DNA of 9,792 nucleotides from Trueperaceae bacterium (GTDB lineage Bacteria > Deinococcota > Deinococci > Deinococcales > Trueperaceae), in the NCBI GenBank assembly GCA_007121175.1, contig SKMG01000401.1, forward strand, positions 1-9,792, read 5' to 3'. Positions within the stretch are counted from its first letter, which is position 1. Every line of letters begins with the position of its first letter. Both the position numbers and the translations under genes were made by a program. This document shows, one piece after another, positions 1 to 6,100 of this stretch. The notes under the pieces were generated by a model that was not told the origin of the DNA, made no database searches, and saw only the letters and a program-made list of their open reading frames with translations.

Positions 1-1125
1 GCGGCCGATTTCGAGGTCGCCGTAGGCGGGCGCGAGGTGGACGACGCCGGTGCCGTCTTGCAGCGTGACGAAGTCGTCGGCCACCACCCGCCATCCCGCC
101 GAGCCGGTGTCGTCGCCCACCTCGTCGAGCCGGCCGCGCAGGAGGGGGCGGTAGCGTGCCCCTGAGAGTGCCGCGCCCGGCACGGTTCCGAGCACGCGGT
201 GGTCCGTGCCCTCGAACACGCGCGGCACCAACGCCTCGGCGACCACGAAGAGCGCCTCGTCGGCGGCGTTGTCACGTCGGCGAGGGGCACACACCAGTGC
301 GTAGCGCGCCTCGGGGTGCACCGCCAGTCCGGTGTTGGCCGGCAGCGTCCAGGGCGTGGTGGTCCAGGCCATGAAGGCGACCGGCCGCCGTTCGTCCGCG
401 GCCAGCAGGCCGCGCGCGAGCAAGTCCGACGGCTCGGCGGGGAAGGCTGGGTAGATGCTGGGGTCGGGCACGTCCTCGCGGTAGCCGAGCGACACCTCGT
501 GCGAGGCGAGGGTCGTGTTCGACGAGGGCGAGTGCCAGGTGGTGCGGTAGTCCTCCTCCAGCAGGCCTCGGTCCCAGAGCTGCTTCATCACCCACCAGCA
601 CGATTCGACGTAGCCGTTGTGGTAGGTGACGTAAGCGCTCTCCAAGTCGAGCCAAAAGGCGATGCGCTCGGTCAGGTCGTTCCAGTCCTGGATGAAGGTG
701 AACACCGTGTCGCGGCAGCGGCGGTTGAAGGCCTCGATGCCGTAGTCCTCGATCTGCTGCTTGTTGGTGAAGCCGAGTTCCTGCTCGACGGCGATCTCGA
801 CCGGGAGCCCGTGCGTGTCCCACCCGCCCTTGCGGGTGACGCGGTGTCCCTGCATCGTCTTGAAGCGCGGGAAGACGTCCTTGTACGCTCGGCTCAGCAC
901 GTGGTGGACACCGGGGCGACCGTTGGCCGTCGGGGGCCCCTCGTAGAACACCCAGCGCCCCCTGGGCGCGGGCCGCTCGAGCGAGCGCTCGAAGATCCGC
1001 TCGCGCTTCCAGAACTCGCGCACGCGGCTCTCGAGCGCGGGCGCGTCGAGGCCCGCGTCGACGGGCCTGAAGGGGGGTTCGTCGCTCACCGTCGTCTGGT
1101 CTTCCGCCTGCGGTCTGTCGCTCAC
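1..1125 (-). CDS. ileS: Isoleucyl-tRNA synthetase, N-terminal 375 codons (runs off left edge)
   Basis: Class I synthetase that charges tRNA-Ile with isoleucine in the cytosol. The frame is open from a GTG at 1125 to base 1. A typical family member has roughly 1,040-1,080 residues, so about a third is visible. Seen: the catalytic signature region GPPTANGRPGVHH (residues 63-75), followed by KGGWDTHGLPVEI (99-111), and the start of the CP1 editing domain with TTTPWTLPANT (255-265) and GTGVVHLAPAYG (358-369). The usual HxGH signature reads G72-V73-H74-H75 here, the GXHH form known from some mupirocin-resistant type 2 IleRS. The CP segment WHSPSSNTTLASHE (197-210) has no CxxC pair. The GTG start is chosen because GGAGGTG (1136-1130) lies 6 nt upstream; a second GTG at codon 13 has no good ribosome binding site. 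Expression is predicted to be controlled by the T-box leader just upstream. Confidence 0.96.
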   Translation of the reverse strand, partial: MSDRPQAEDQTTVSDEPPFRPVDAGLDAPALESRVREFWKRERIFERSLERPAPRGRWVFYEGPPTANGRPGVHHVLSRAYKDVFPRFKTMQGHRVTRKGGWDTHGLPVEIAVEQELGFTNKQQIEDYGIEAFNRRCRDTVFTFIQDWNDLTERIAFWLDLESAYVTYHNGYVESCWWVMKQLWDRGLLEEDYRTTWHSPSSNTTLASHEVSLGYREDVPDPSIYPAFPAEPSDLLARGLLAADERRPVAFMAWTTTPWTLPANTGLAVHPEARYALVCAPRRRDNAADEALFVVAEALVPRVFEGTDHRVLGTVPGAALSGARYRPLLRGRLDEVGDDTGSAGWRVVADDFVTLQDGTGVVHLAPAYGDLEIGR

Positions 1126-1161
1126 CGCTCACCTCCTGGTAGCTGACGTGCGCGGGGCCGC

Positions 1162-1198
1162 AAGACACGAGCGCCCCGGCAGTCGCGTTGGGGCGCTC
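1162..1198 (-). terminator. T-box-controlled terminator hairpin of ileS
   Basis: On the minus strand, GAGCGCCCC (1198-1190) pairs perfectly with GGGGCGCTC (1177-1169) across a 12-nt loop: a 9-bp, very GC-rich stem directly after the antiterminator. The tail, GTGTCTTG, is poor in U, so termination may be inefficient or need help. An outer CCGC/GCGG pairing (CCGC within the T-box sequence near 1207, GCGG near 1160) could extend the hairpin and hide the T-box. That would make it mutually exclusive with the antiterminator. The exclusive pairing is inference. Confidence 0.7.
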
Positions 1199-1458
1199 TC
1201 GGCGCGGTACCACCCAACTTCGGCGCCCCGTCACCGGGAACGCCCTCGCGCGTGACCGCCCGCACGCGGCCGGGGCCGCTCGCGGGTGAGCACGCCGACG
1301 CGATGTCGCGCGTCAGGCGGCGCCGTCTACTGCGGAGCAGCCGCAGCTGCTCCGGTTCGGGGCGCGGCTCGGGGAGGATGTTCGGCGGACGGGATCCGGC
1401 CGGGCTCGCACCGTCCCCGGCTCGCTTGACTGGCGTTCGTCCGCGTACTCGTTCCCCG
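1169..1458 (-). promoter_or_regulatory. T-box riboswitch (tRNA-Ile sensing) in the ileS leader
   Basis: Read on the minus strand. Stem I runs from about 1458 to 1370: its base pairs CGGGGA (1458-1453) with TCCCCG (1375-1370). The 5' arm contains AGTA, and the distal part reads AGCGAGCCGGGGACGG then TGCGAGCCCGG, the usual conserved apical elements. The specifier bulge reads GAACATCC, with ATC (Ile codon) at 1379-1377. A separate 8-bp hairpin with a GCAGCC-type loop spans 1333-1354. The T-box sequence TGGTACCGCG is at 1212-1203 within an antiterminator closed by GGCGC/GCGCC (1227-1201). The bulge TGGT would pair with the ACCA end of tRNA-Ile, which agrees with the specifier. The long stem I and the hairpin that follows favour transcriptional rather than translational control. 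T-boxes are best known in Bacillota but are reported in Deinococcota and Actinomycetota too. Confidence 0.93.
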
Positions 1459-1508
1459 TGGTCTCCGACCGCGACCCGCCTTCCGGCCGCGGCGACACGT
1501 CGTGCCGC

Positions 1509-1539
1509 TTGACAGGAGCCGGGCACCGGCGTGTAGACT
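1509..1539 (+). promoter_or_regulatory. Predicted rho promoter
   Basis: A perfect TTGACA -35 at 1509-1514 is followed by TGTAGACT. The -10 is either TGTAGA (1532-1537, 17-nt spacer) or TAGACT (1534-1539, 19-nt spacer). Transcription would start near 1545, leaving a leader of about 215 nt before the rho start codon. Confidence 0.55.
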
Positions 1540-1541
1540 CA

Positions 1542-1571
1542 ACCGTAGCAGTCGGCCTTCTGGAGCGTCAA
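1542..1571 (-). promoter_or_regulatory. Candidate ileS promoter (minus strand)
   Basis: On the minus strand, TTGACG (1571-1566) is followed after 18 nt by TACGGT (1547-1542). The -35 is strong and the -10 weak (TA---T). It would start transcription near 1535, giving about 75 nt before T-box stem I and a ~410-nt leader. It interleaves with the rho promoter on the other strand. Other placements are possible because the -10 is poor. Confidence 0.35.
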
Positions 1572-1761
1572 GACGCCGCTGCGCCTCCTTCGCACAACCT
1601 GTCCGACAACGAGCGAGGACCACGAGGGCTCGGCGGCCAGGTCGAGGAATCGTACGGACCGTGCCCCATTCAGGCCTCATCGCGTCGGAGACGCTCCCAT
1701 CTCACCGCCCGTGACAGGCCGGCTAGCGCCGCGCCTTCGTCGCGAGCGCACGAGGAGCCCA
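1546..1761 (+). other. Long 5' leader of rho
   Basis: About 215 nt between the predicted start of transcription and the rho ATG, with no convincing gene. It contains the inverted repeat GCGTC-AA-GACGC (1565-1576) and a triloop hairpin GCGTC-GGA-GACGC (1682-1694). The ribosome binding site GAGGAG is at 1752-1757. Long leaders upstream of rho are known sites of autoregulation by Rho-dependent attenuation in other bacteria. The length here fits such control, but nothing in the sequence proves it. Confidence 0.4.
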
Positions 1762-3651
1762 ATGAGCCCAAGAACCAAGAAGACGAGCGTCGAGGAGCCC
1801 GGCAGCTCTGAGGAGACCGGCGGCACCGCCGAGGCCCGTAGCGTCGCAGACTCCAGCACCGCGGCCGGACCGGGCAGCAGCGGCGCCGACGAGCAGGGCG
1901 GCGACAAGAAGCCTCGCCGCGGCCGCAAGGCCGCGACGGGCGACGAGGCCGCGGCCGCGGAACAGCCGGTCACCAAACGGCGCGGTCGTCCGCCGGGGAG
2001 CAAGAACAAGCCCAGGGCCGCGGGCGACGGAGCGGTGGCGGCGCCGACCCTGGAGGAGCGCGCTCCCGCCCAGAGACGGTCCACGGCCGACGACATGCCC
2101 GCAGAGGACCGGTCGGGTGCCGAGGACGCGCCTGCAGAGAGCCGGTCGGCGGGGTCGGATGGCTCCACTCCGACCGCCGAGGGTGAGCGCGCGTCTCGTC
2201 AGCGGCGTGGCCGCTCCTCGCGGGCCCCAGCGCTCGGAGAGCGCGAGGCCGACGACGGGCCTGCCGAGACCGAGGTGGACACCGCGGTGGCGGAACCGAG
2301 CGACGACGGTGCTCCCGACGACGAGGCTCGCGAGGACGGCCGCGGGGTGGGTGGCCGCCAACAACGCTCCCGCCGTAGCCGTGGCGGGCAGCGCAAGGCC
2401 GGGCTGAACTTCCGTGATCTGCAGGGCAAGATCGTGCCCGAGCTGCACCTGCTGGCCAAGGAGGTCGGCCTCGAGACCTATCGCGAGATGGGCCAGGACG
2501 AGCTCGTCATCGCCATCCTCGAGCGCTCGACCGAGGCCGAGGGCTTGCGGCTGGTGAGCGGCTATCTGGAGATCTCGTCTGACGGCTACGGTTTCTTGCA
2601 GGAGTCGCTGCTGAAGCAGACCACCCGCAGCGTCATCGTATCGGCCGGCCTCATCAAGCAGTTCCGGCTCCGTACGGGTGACGTGATCATGGGCAAGGCG
2701 CGGCGCCCGCGCGACAACGAGCGTTACGGGACGCTGATCCGGGTCGAGGCCGTCAACGGGGTGGACCCATTCCAGGCCGCCAAGCGCCCGCGCTTCGACG
2801 ACCTGGTGCCTACCTTCCCTGATCGCCGCATCCGGCTCGAGACCGCGCAGGCCGATCTCTCGGCGCGCGTGATCGACCTGCTCGCGCCCATCGGGCGCGG
2901 GCAGCGGGGCCTGATCGTTGCGCCGCCGAAGGCCGGCAAGACCATGCTGCTCAAGGCGATCGCCAAGTCGGCGGTAACCAACGAGCCCGACATCACGGTG
3001 ATCGTGCTGCTGGTCGACGAGCGACCCGAGGAGGTCACCGACTTCCGGGAGAGCGTGCAGGGGGTCGAGGTCGTCGCGAGCACCTTCGACGAGCCGCCCG
3101 CCAACCACATCCGCGTAGCCGAGTTCGTGCACGAGCGCTCGCGCCGGATCGTCGAGGACGGCGGGCACGTGATGATCCTGCTCGATTCGATCACCCGTCT
3201 CGCCCGCGCCAACAACCTCGTGACGCCCGCCACCGGACGCACCTTGTCGGGCGGTCTGGACTCGAACGCCCTGCACTGGCCCAAGCGCTTCCTCGGTGCG
3301 GCCCGCAACATCCGCGGCGGCGGCTCGCTGTCGATCCTCGCCACGGCGCTCGTCGAGACCGGCTCGCGGATGGACGACGTGATCTTCGAGGAGTTCAAGG
3401 GCACCGGCAACATGGAGCTGCACTTATCGAGGCGGCTCGAAGAGCGGCGCATCTTCCCAGCCATCGACATCCTCAAGTCCGGCACCCGCCGCGAGGACCT
3501 GCTGCTCTCCGAGGACGTGCTCGCGAAGATGTGGCTGCTGCGCAAGGTGATCAGCGACATGGACGCCGCCGAAGCGATGGAGATGCTGCTCTCGCGCCTG
3601 AACCGTACCAAGAGCAACGCCGAGTTCTTGACCACTCTGGGGCAGGGCTAG
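1762..3651 (+). CDS. rho: Transcription termination factor Rho with long N-terminal extension
   Basis: Hexameric RNA-dependent ATPase that loads on nascent RNA and ends transcription. At 629 residues it is about 210 longer than E. coli Rho (419). Residues 1-210 are a low-complexity, charged extension rich in Glu/Asp, Ala and Arg. It includes an AT-hook-like KRRGRPPGSKNK (72-83) and an Arg/Gly-rich patch GGRQQRSRRSRGG (197-209). The conserved protein follows: Rho_N helical domain (about 215-260), RNA-binding OB fold with GYLEISSDGYGFLQ (267-280), and the ATPase core. The core shows Walker A APPKAGKT (387-394), LLVDERPEEVTDF (416-428), Walker B VMILLDS (470-476), and FKGTGNMELHLSR (545-557). 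The ATG at 1762 is preferred because GAGGAG sits just before it; an in-frame GTG at 1711 would add 17 residues without a good binding site. Extensions like this are common in Actinomycetota and other high-GC bacteria and bind RNA. The gene is probably co-transcribed with the next one. Confidence 0.97.
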   Translation: MSPRTKKTSVEEPGSSEETGGTAEARSVADSSTAAGPGSSGADEQGGDKKPRRGRKAATGDEAAAAEQPVTKRRGRPPGSKNKPRAAGDGAVAAPTLEERAPAQRRSTADDMPAEDRSGAEDAPAESRSAGSDGSTPTAEGERASRQRRGRSSRAPALGEREADDGPAETEVDTAVAEPSDDGAPDDEAREDGRGVGGRQQRSRRSRGGQRKAGLNFRDLQGKIVPELHLLAKEVGLETYREMGQDELVIAILERSTEAEGLRLVSGYLEISSDGYGFLQESLLKQTTRSVIVSAGLIKQFRLRTGDVIMGKARRPRDNERYGTLIRVEAVNGVDPFQAAKRPRFDDLVPTFPDRRIRLETAQADLSARVIDLLAPIGRGQRGLIVAPPKAGKTMLLKAIAKSAVTNEPDITVIVLLVDERPEEVTDFRESVQGVEVVASTFDEPPANHIRVAEFVHERSRRIVEDGGHVMILLDSITRLARANNLVTPATGRTLSGGLDSNALHWPKRFLGAARNIRGGGSLSILATALVETGSRMDDVIFEEFKGTGNMELHLSRRLEERRIFPAIDILKSGTRREDLLLSEDVLAKMWLLRKVISDMDAAEAMEMLLSRLNRTKSNAEFLTTLGQG

Positions 3652-3653
3652 GC

Positions 3654-4241
3654 GTGGCAACTCGACCAGCCGGCGCTGCCGCGCTGGTCGCCCCGACGCT
3701 ACTCGTCGTGCTACTGGCGCTCCTCCTCGGAGCGCTCGCCAACCCGCTGGCCGCTGCCGTCGCTCCCAGCGAGGCGGTGCGTAACGCCCATGCCCGCGAG
3801 CAGCTCGCGGTGCTGCTGCGCGCCGCCGAGCTCAGCGGGCGAATCGACCGAGTCGGGCAGGGGTTCGTGTGGCCACTCCAGGGTCGCATCAGCTCGGCCT
3901 TCGGCTGGCGCAACATCTCAGTTGCCGGCAACCGCTTCCACGGCGGGATCGACATCGCGGCGCCGAGCGGCACCGCGATCCGGGCCGCGCGCGGGGGCGT
4001 CGTCACCCGCTCTGGGTGGGTGGGCGCCTACGGCTACCTCGTGGTGCTCGATCACGGAGCCGGCTGGGAGACGCGCTACGCTCATCTCAGCCGGATCGAC
4101 GTGAGAGTCGGCGAGCGGGTGGCGCAGGGAGCGGTGGTCGGATTGGTCGGCTCGACCGGCGCCTCGACCGGTCCCCACCTGCACTTCGAGATCCGGCGCG
4201 ACGGCCTGGCACTCGACCCGCTGGCGTACTTGGAGCGTTGA
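3654..4241 (+). CDS. Exported M23 (LytM/NlpD-type) metallopeptidase
   Basis: Predicted zinc endopeptidase acting on peptidoglycan cross-bridges outside the membrane. It has 195 residues. An N-terminal hydrophobic stretch (about 9-36, rich in Leu/Ala/Val, ending near AAAVA) looks like a signal peptide or membrane anchor. A short helical linker (about 38-68) precedes a compact M23 domain from PLQGRISSAFGWR (74-86). All zinc and catalytic positions are present: H96 and D100 (FHGGID), H144 (YAHLS), and H175/H177 (GPHLHFE). It should therefore be an active enzyme rather than a degenerate activator. The GTG at 3654 is chosen because it places the signal peptide at the N terminus and lies 2 nt after the rho stop, with GGGGCAGGG upstream. 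Longer in-frame starts would overlap rho. The tight spacing suggests translational coupling to rho; a functional link is not evident. Confidence 0.9.
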   Translation: MATRPAGAAALVAPTLLVVLLALLLGALANPLAAAVAPSEAVRNAHAREQLAVLLRAAELSGRIDRVGQGFVWPLQGRISSAFGWRNISVAGNRFHGGIDIAAPSGTAIRAARGGVVTRSGWVGAYGYLVVLDHGAGWETRYAHLSRIDVRVGERVAQGAVVGLVGSTGASTGPHLHFEIRRDGLALDPLAYLER

Positions 4242-4245
4242 GCGG

Positions 4246-4295
4246 CGCCGCATGCGACGCGGCGGCCCAGCCGGCGTCGCCCTCGCCCTGGCGAC
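4246..4295 (+). terminator. Two GC-rich hairpins after the rho-M23 unit, possible weak terminator
   Basis: CGCCGC/GCGGCG (4246-4264, 7-nt loop) and GTCGCC/GGCGAC (4276-4295, 8-nt loop) follow the M23 stop codon. Neither has a U-tract, so intrinsic termination is doubtful. The second overlaps the putative -35 of the next promoter. Confidence 0.3.
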
Positions 4296-4317
4296 ACTGC
4301 GTCACAGCGCCTATACT
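4289..4317 (+). promoter_or_regulatory. Promoter of the rrf2-cysteine desulfurase unit
   Basis: A near-consensus -10, TATACT, at 4312-4317 stands out in GC-rich surroundings. With a 17-nt spacer the -35 would be TGGCGA (4289-4294), a poor match, which suggests an activator or a regulated promoter. Transcription would begin near 4324, about 54 nt before the start codon. Confidence 0.5.
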
Positions 4318-4326
4318 CGCCGCAGG

Positions 4327-4359
4327 GCGACGTCGGAGACGCTGGCCGGCAGCGACGTC
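4327..4359 (+). repeat. Direct repeat GCGACGTC, candidate operator in the rrf2 leader
   Basis: GCGACGTC occurs at 4327-4334 and 4352-4359, 25 bp apart start to start; each contains the palindrome GACGTC. Between them lie a CGTC-GGA-GACG mini-hairpin (4331-4341) and GCTG-N5-CAGC (4341-4353). The position, at or just after the predicted transcription start, suits autorepression by the Rrf2 protein. Binding is not shown by sequence alone, and the sites do not resemble the AT-rich boxes known for IscR. Confidence 0.35.
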
Positions 4360-4377
4360 CGGCCCGAGGAGTAGATC

Positions 4378-4827
4378 ATGTGGATCTCGACACGAGCGCA
4401 GTACGGCCTGCGGGCCTTGGTCGAGGTCGCGCTCGGCGGCGATCGGCCCACGAGCCTCAAGACGGTCGCGGAGCGCCAGCAGCTCTCGCAGGCCTATCTC
4501 GAGCAGATCTTCGCCGTACTGCGCAATGCCGGTATCGTCGAGTCGGCGCGAGGGGCTCGCGGCGGCTACCGTCTGGCGCGCTCGCTTTCCGAGGTCGACG
4601 CGCTCGAGGTCGTCGAACTCCTAGAGGGCAGCGTCGCGCCGGTCACCTGCATCGAGGACCGGAAGACCTGCGAGCGAACCGGACAGTGCTCGACCGAGCC
4701 GCTCTGGCGTGAGGTCGACGAGGCGGTGCGCGCGGTCTTGCGCCGCACGAGCCTGGCTGACCTGGTACGGCGGAGCAGCTTCCTCCAGCTCGAACCGCTG
4801 CCGAGCCGATTCGCCAAGCGCGCGTGA
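4378..4827 (+). CDS. Rrf2/IscR-family transcriptional regulator
   Basis: A 149-residue DNA-binding protein of typical family length. The N-terminal winged helix-turn-helix (about 1-70) shows the family hallmarks STRAQYGLRALVEVAL, SQAYLEQIFAVLRNAGIV and the wing GARGGYRLAR. A dimerisation helix follows. Three cysteines, C91, C98 and C104, in VTCIEDRKTCERTGQCS occupy the place of the Fe-S ligands C92/C98/C104 of E. coli IscR, so an iron-sulfur cluster sensor is likely. The start has GAGGAG (4366-4371) 6 nt upstream. The gene lies 45 nt before a cysteine desulfurase and is probably transcribed with it, which supports control of Fe-S or sulfur metabolism. The pairing also resembles cymR next to yrvO in Bacillus, where CymR senses cysteine supply, but CymR lacks these cysteines. 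Naming it iscR would go beyond the evidence. Confidence 0.93.
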   Translation: MWISTRAQYGLRALVEVALGGDRPTSLKTVAERQQLSQAYLEQIFAVLRNAGIVESARGARGGYRLARSLSEVDALEVVELLEGSVAPVTCIEDRKTCERTGQCSTEPLWREVDEAVRAVLRRTSLADLVRRSSFLQLEPLPSRFAKRA

Positions 4828-4872
4828 TGCCGCGATGAACGCGGCGCCTCACGGGCCCGTGCGGACTCGGGT

Positions 4873-6024
4873 GTGACGTTGAACGACGGCCAGACGATCG
4901 ATCTCGACCGAGCAGCGACGACGCCGGTGCACCCCGAGGTCCTCGCGGCGATGCTGCCGTACTTCCGGGAGCGCTCTGGCAACCCGGCCTCGGTCCATGC
5001 CGCCGGTCGGCGCGCGCGCCGCGCCGTCGAGGAGGCGAGGGAGCGGGTGGCCGCTGCGGTCGAAGTGAAGCCGCGGCAGGTGGTCTTCACCAGCGGCGCG
5101 ACCGAAGCGCTGAACCTGGCCGTGAAGGGCTTCCTGGCGAAGCGTCCGGGCGCGCACGTCGTGAGTTGCCTCAGCGAGCACGCCGCGGTCCTGGGAGCGG
5201 TCAGGGCCTGCGAGCGTGCCGGACATCCCGTCACGTATCTGCGGCCCGACGAAGCCGGCCGCGTGCCGGACGAGGCCCTCGCGGAGGCCCTGCGGCCCGA
5301 CACCGCGCTGCTCGCGCTCATGCGCATCAACAACGAGACCGGCGTGCGGCACGACCTCGCGCCGCTGCGCTCGCGAGTCGACGAGCTCGGGGCGGCGGTG
5401 CTCGTCGATGCCGTTCAGGCCTTCGGCTTCGAGCGCTGCGGTCTCGCCTTCGTCGGCGCGGACCTGATGGCCTTGTCGAGCCACAAGGTCGAGGGACCGA
5501 AGGGTTGCGGCGCGCTGGTGCTGGCCGATGGCGTGACGCTCGAGCCGCAGCAGCGCGGCGGCGGCCAGGAGCGCGGCGTGCGCGGCGGCACGGTGGACGT
5601 GCCGGCGGTGGTCGGCTTCGGCCTCGCGGCCGAGCGGAGCGCCGACTGGTCCGCGCGCGCCGCCCGCGTGCGCGCCTTGCGCGAGCGCTTCGAGGCGTCC
5701 GTTACCAGCATGCCGGGAGTGAGCGTGCATGGCGCCGCAGCGCCGCGCGGACCCAAACACGCGAACGTGCAGTTCGAGGCCGTCGACGGCGAGGTGCTGC
5801 TGATCAACCTCGACTCCCTGGGCGTGCTGGCGAGCTCCGGCTCGGCGTGCGCCGCCGGCAGCATCGAACCGAGCCACGTGCTGCTGTCGATGGGCCTCTC
5901 GAGCGACGCCGCGCGTGCGAGCGTGCGCTTCAGCTTCGGCGACCATCTCGACGAGCCGCTCGTGGACGAAGCCGCCCGGCGGGTGTCGGTGGCGTTGCGG
6001 CGCTCGCGCGGTGAGCACGACTGA
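4873..6024 (+). CDS. Cysteine desulfurase, NifS/IscS type (class I)
   Basis: PLP enzyme that removes sulfur from L-cysteine as an enzyme-bound persulfide for Fe-S clusters or thiolated tRNA. It has 383 residues, the usual length. Seen: TSGATEALNLAVKG (73-86) for PLP phosphate binding, H103 in SEHAAV, NNETG (153-157), D179 and Q182 in VDAVQAF, the PLP lysine K205 in SSHKVEGPKG, and the persulfide cysteine C326 in SSGSACAAGSIEPSHVL. These align with H104, D180, Q183, K206 and C328 of E. coli IscS, so the enzyme should be active. The GTG at 4873 is the first possible start after an in-frame stop; its ribosome binding site is weak, so coupling to the upstream rrf2 gene is plausible. No iscU, sufU or mnmA follows; the next gene is convergent. 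The sulfur acceptor must therefore be encoded elsewhere, and the choice between Fe-S and tRNA-thiolation roles stays open. Confidence 0.93.
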   Translation: MTLNDGQTIDLDRAATTPVHPEVLAAMLPYFRERSGNPASVHAAGRRARRAVEEARERVAAAVEVKPRQVVFTSGATEALNLAVKGFLAKRPGAHVVSCLSEHAAVLGAVRACERAGHPVTYLRPDEAGRVPDEALAEALRPDTALLALMRINNETGVRHDLAPLRSRVDELGAAVLVDAVQAFGFERCGLAFVGADLMALSSHKVEGPKGCGALVLADGVTLEPQQRGGGQERGVRGGTVDVPAVVGFGLAAERSADWSARAARVRALRERFEASVTSMPGVSVHGAAAPRGPKHANVQFEAVDGEVLLINLDSLGVLASSGSACAAGSIEPSHVLLSMGLSSDAARASVRFSFGDHLDEPLVDEAARRVSVALRRSRGEHD

Positions 6025-6100
6025 CGAACGAGTGCCGGAGTTAACGATTCGCTCCAGCGGGCCTCAGGCGCTGCAGTGCACGCCTCGGTTCAGGCGCTGC
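6025..6100. other. Convergent spacer with short repeats, no clear terminator
   Basis: The 65-nt gap between the desulfurase stop and the clpX stop. CAGGCGCTGC is directly repeated at 6065-6074 and 6091-6100, the second copy spanning the clpX stop. The inverted copy CGCCT (6081-6085) can pair with either AGGCG (6066-6070 or 6092-6096). These give competing weak hairpins without U-tracts. Transcription from both sides may end by Rho. Confidence 0.4.

Noticed and set aside
197..209. Absence of a CxxC zinc pair in the IleRS connective region as a sign of damage (positions are residues 197-209 of IleRS)
   Set aside because: Bacillus-type IleRS also reads WSPSS at this place, so the zinc-less form is natural variation.
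199..1146. 315-codon open frame on the plus strand opposite ileS
   Set aside because: Shadow of the minus-strand ileS, which shows clear synthetase motifs; the antisense product has none.
1723..3423. 566-codon open frame on the minus strand opposite rho
   Set aside because: High-GC coding sequence gives long antisense frames. The product is low-complexity with no domain, while the plus strand clearly encodes Rho.
4849..6018. 389-codon open frame opposite the cysteine desulfurase
   Set aside because: Its product is His/Arg/Ala-rich with no recognisable fold; the sense strand has all NifS catalytic residues.
6065..6100. CAGGCGCTGC direct repeat as an attachment site or mobile-element scar
   Set aside because: Only 10 bp, no integrase or transposase nearby, flanking genes intact; better explained as chance or weak hairpin sequence.
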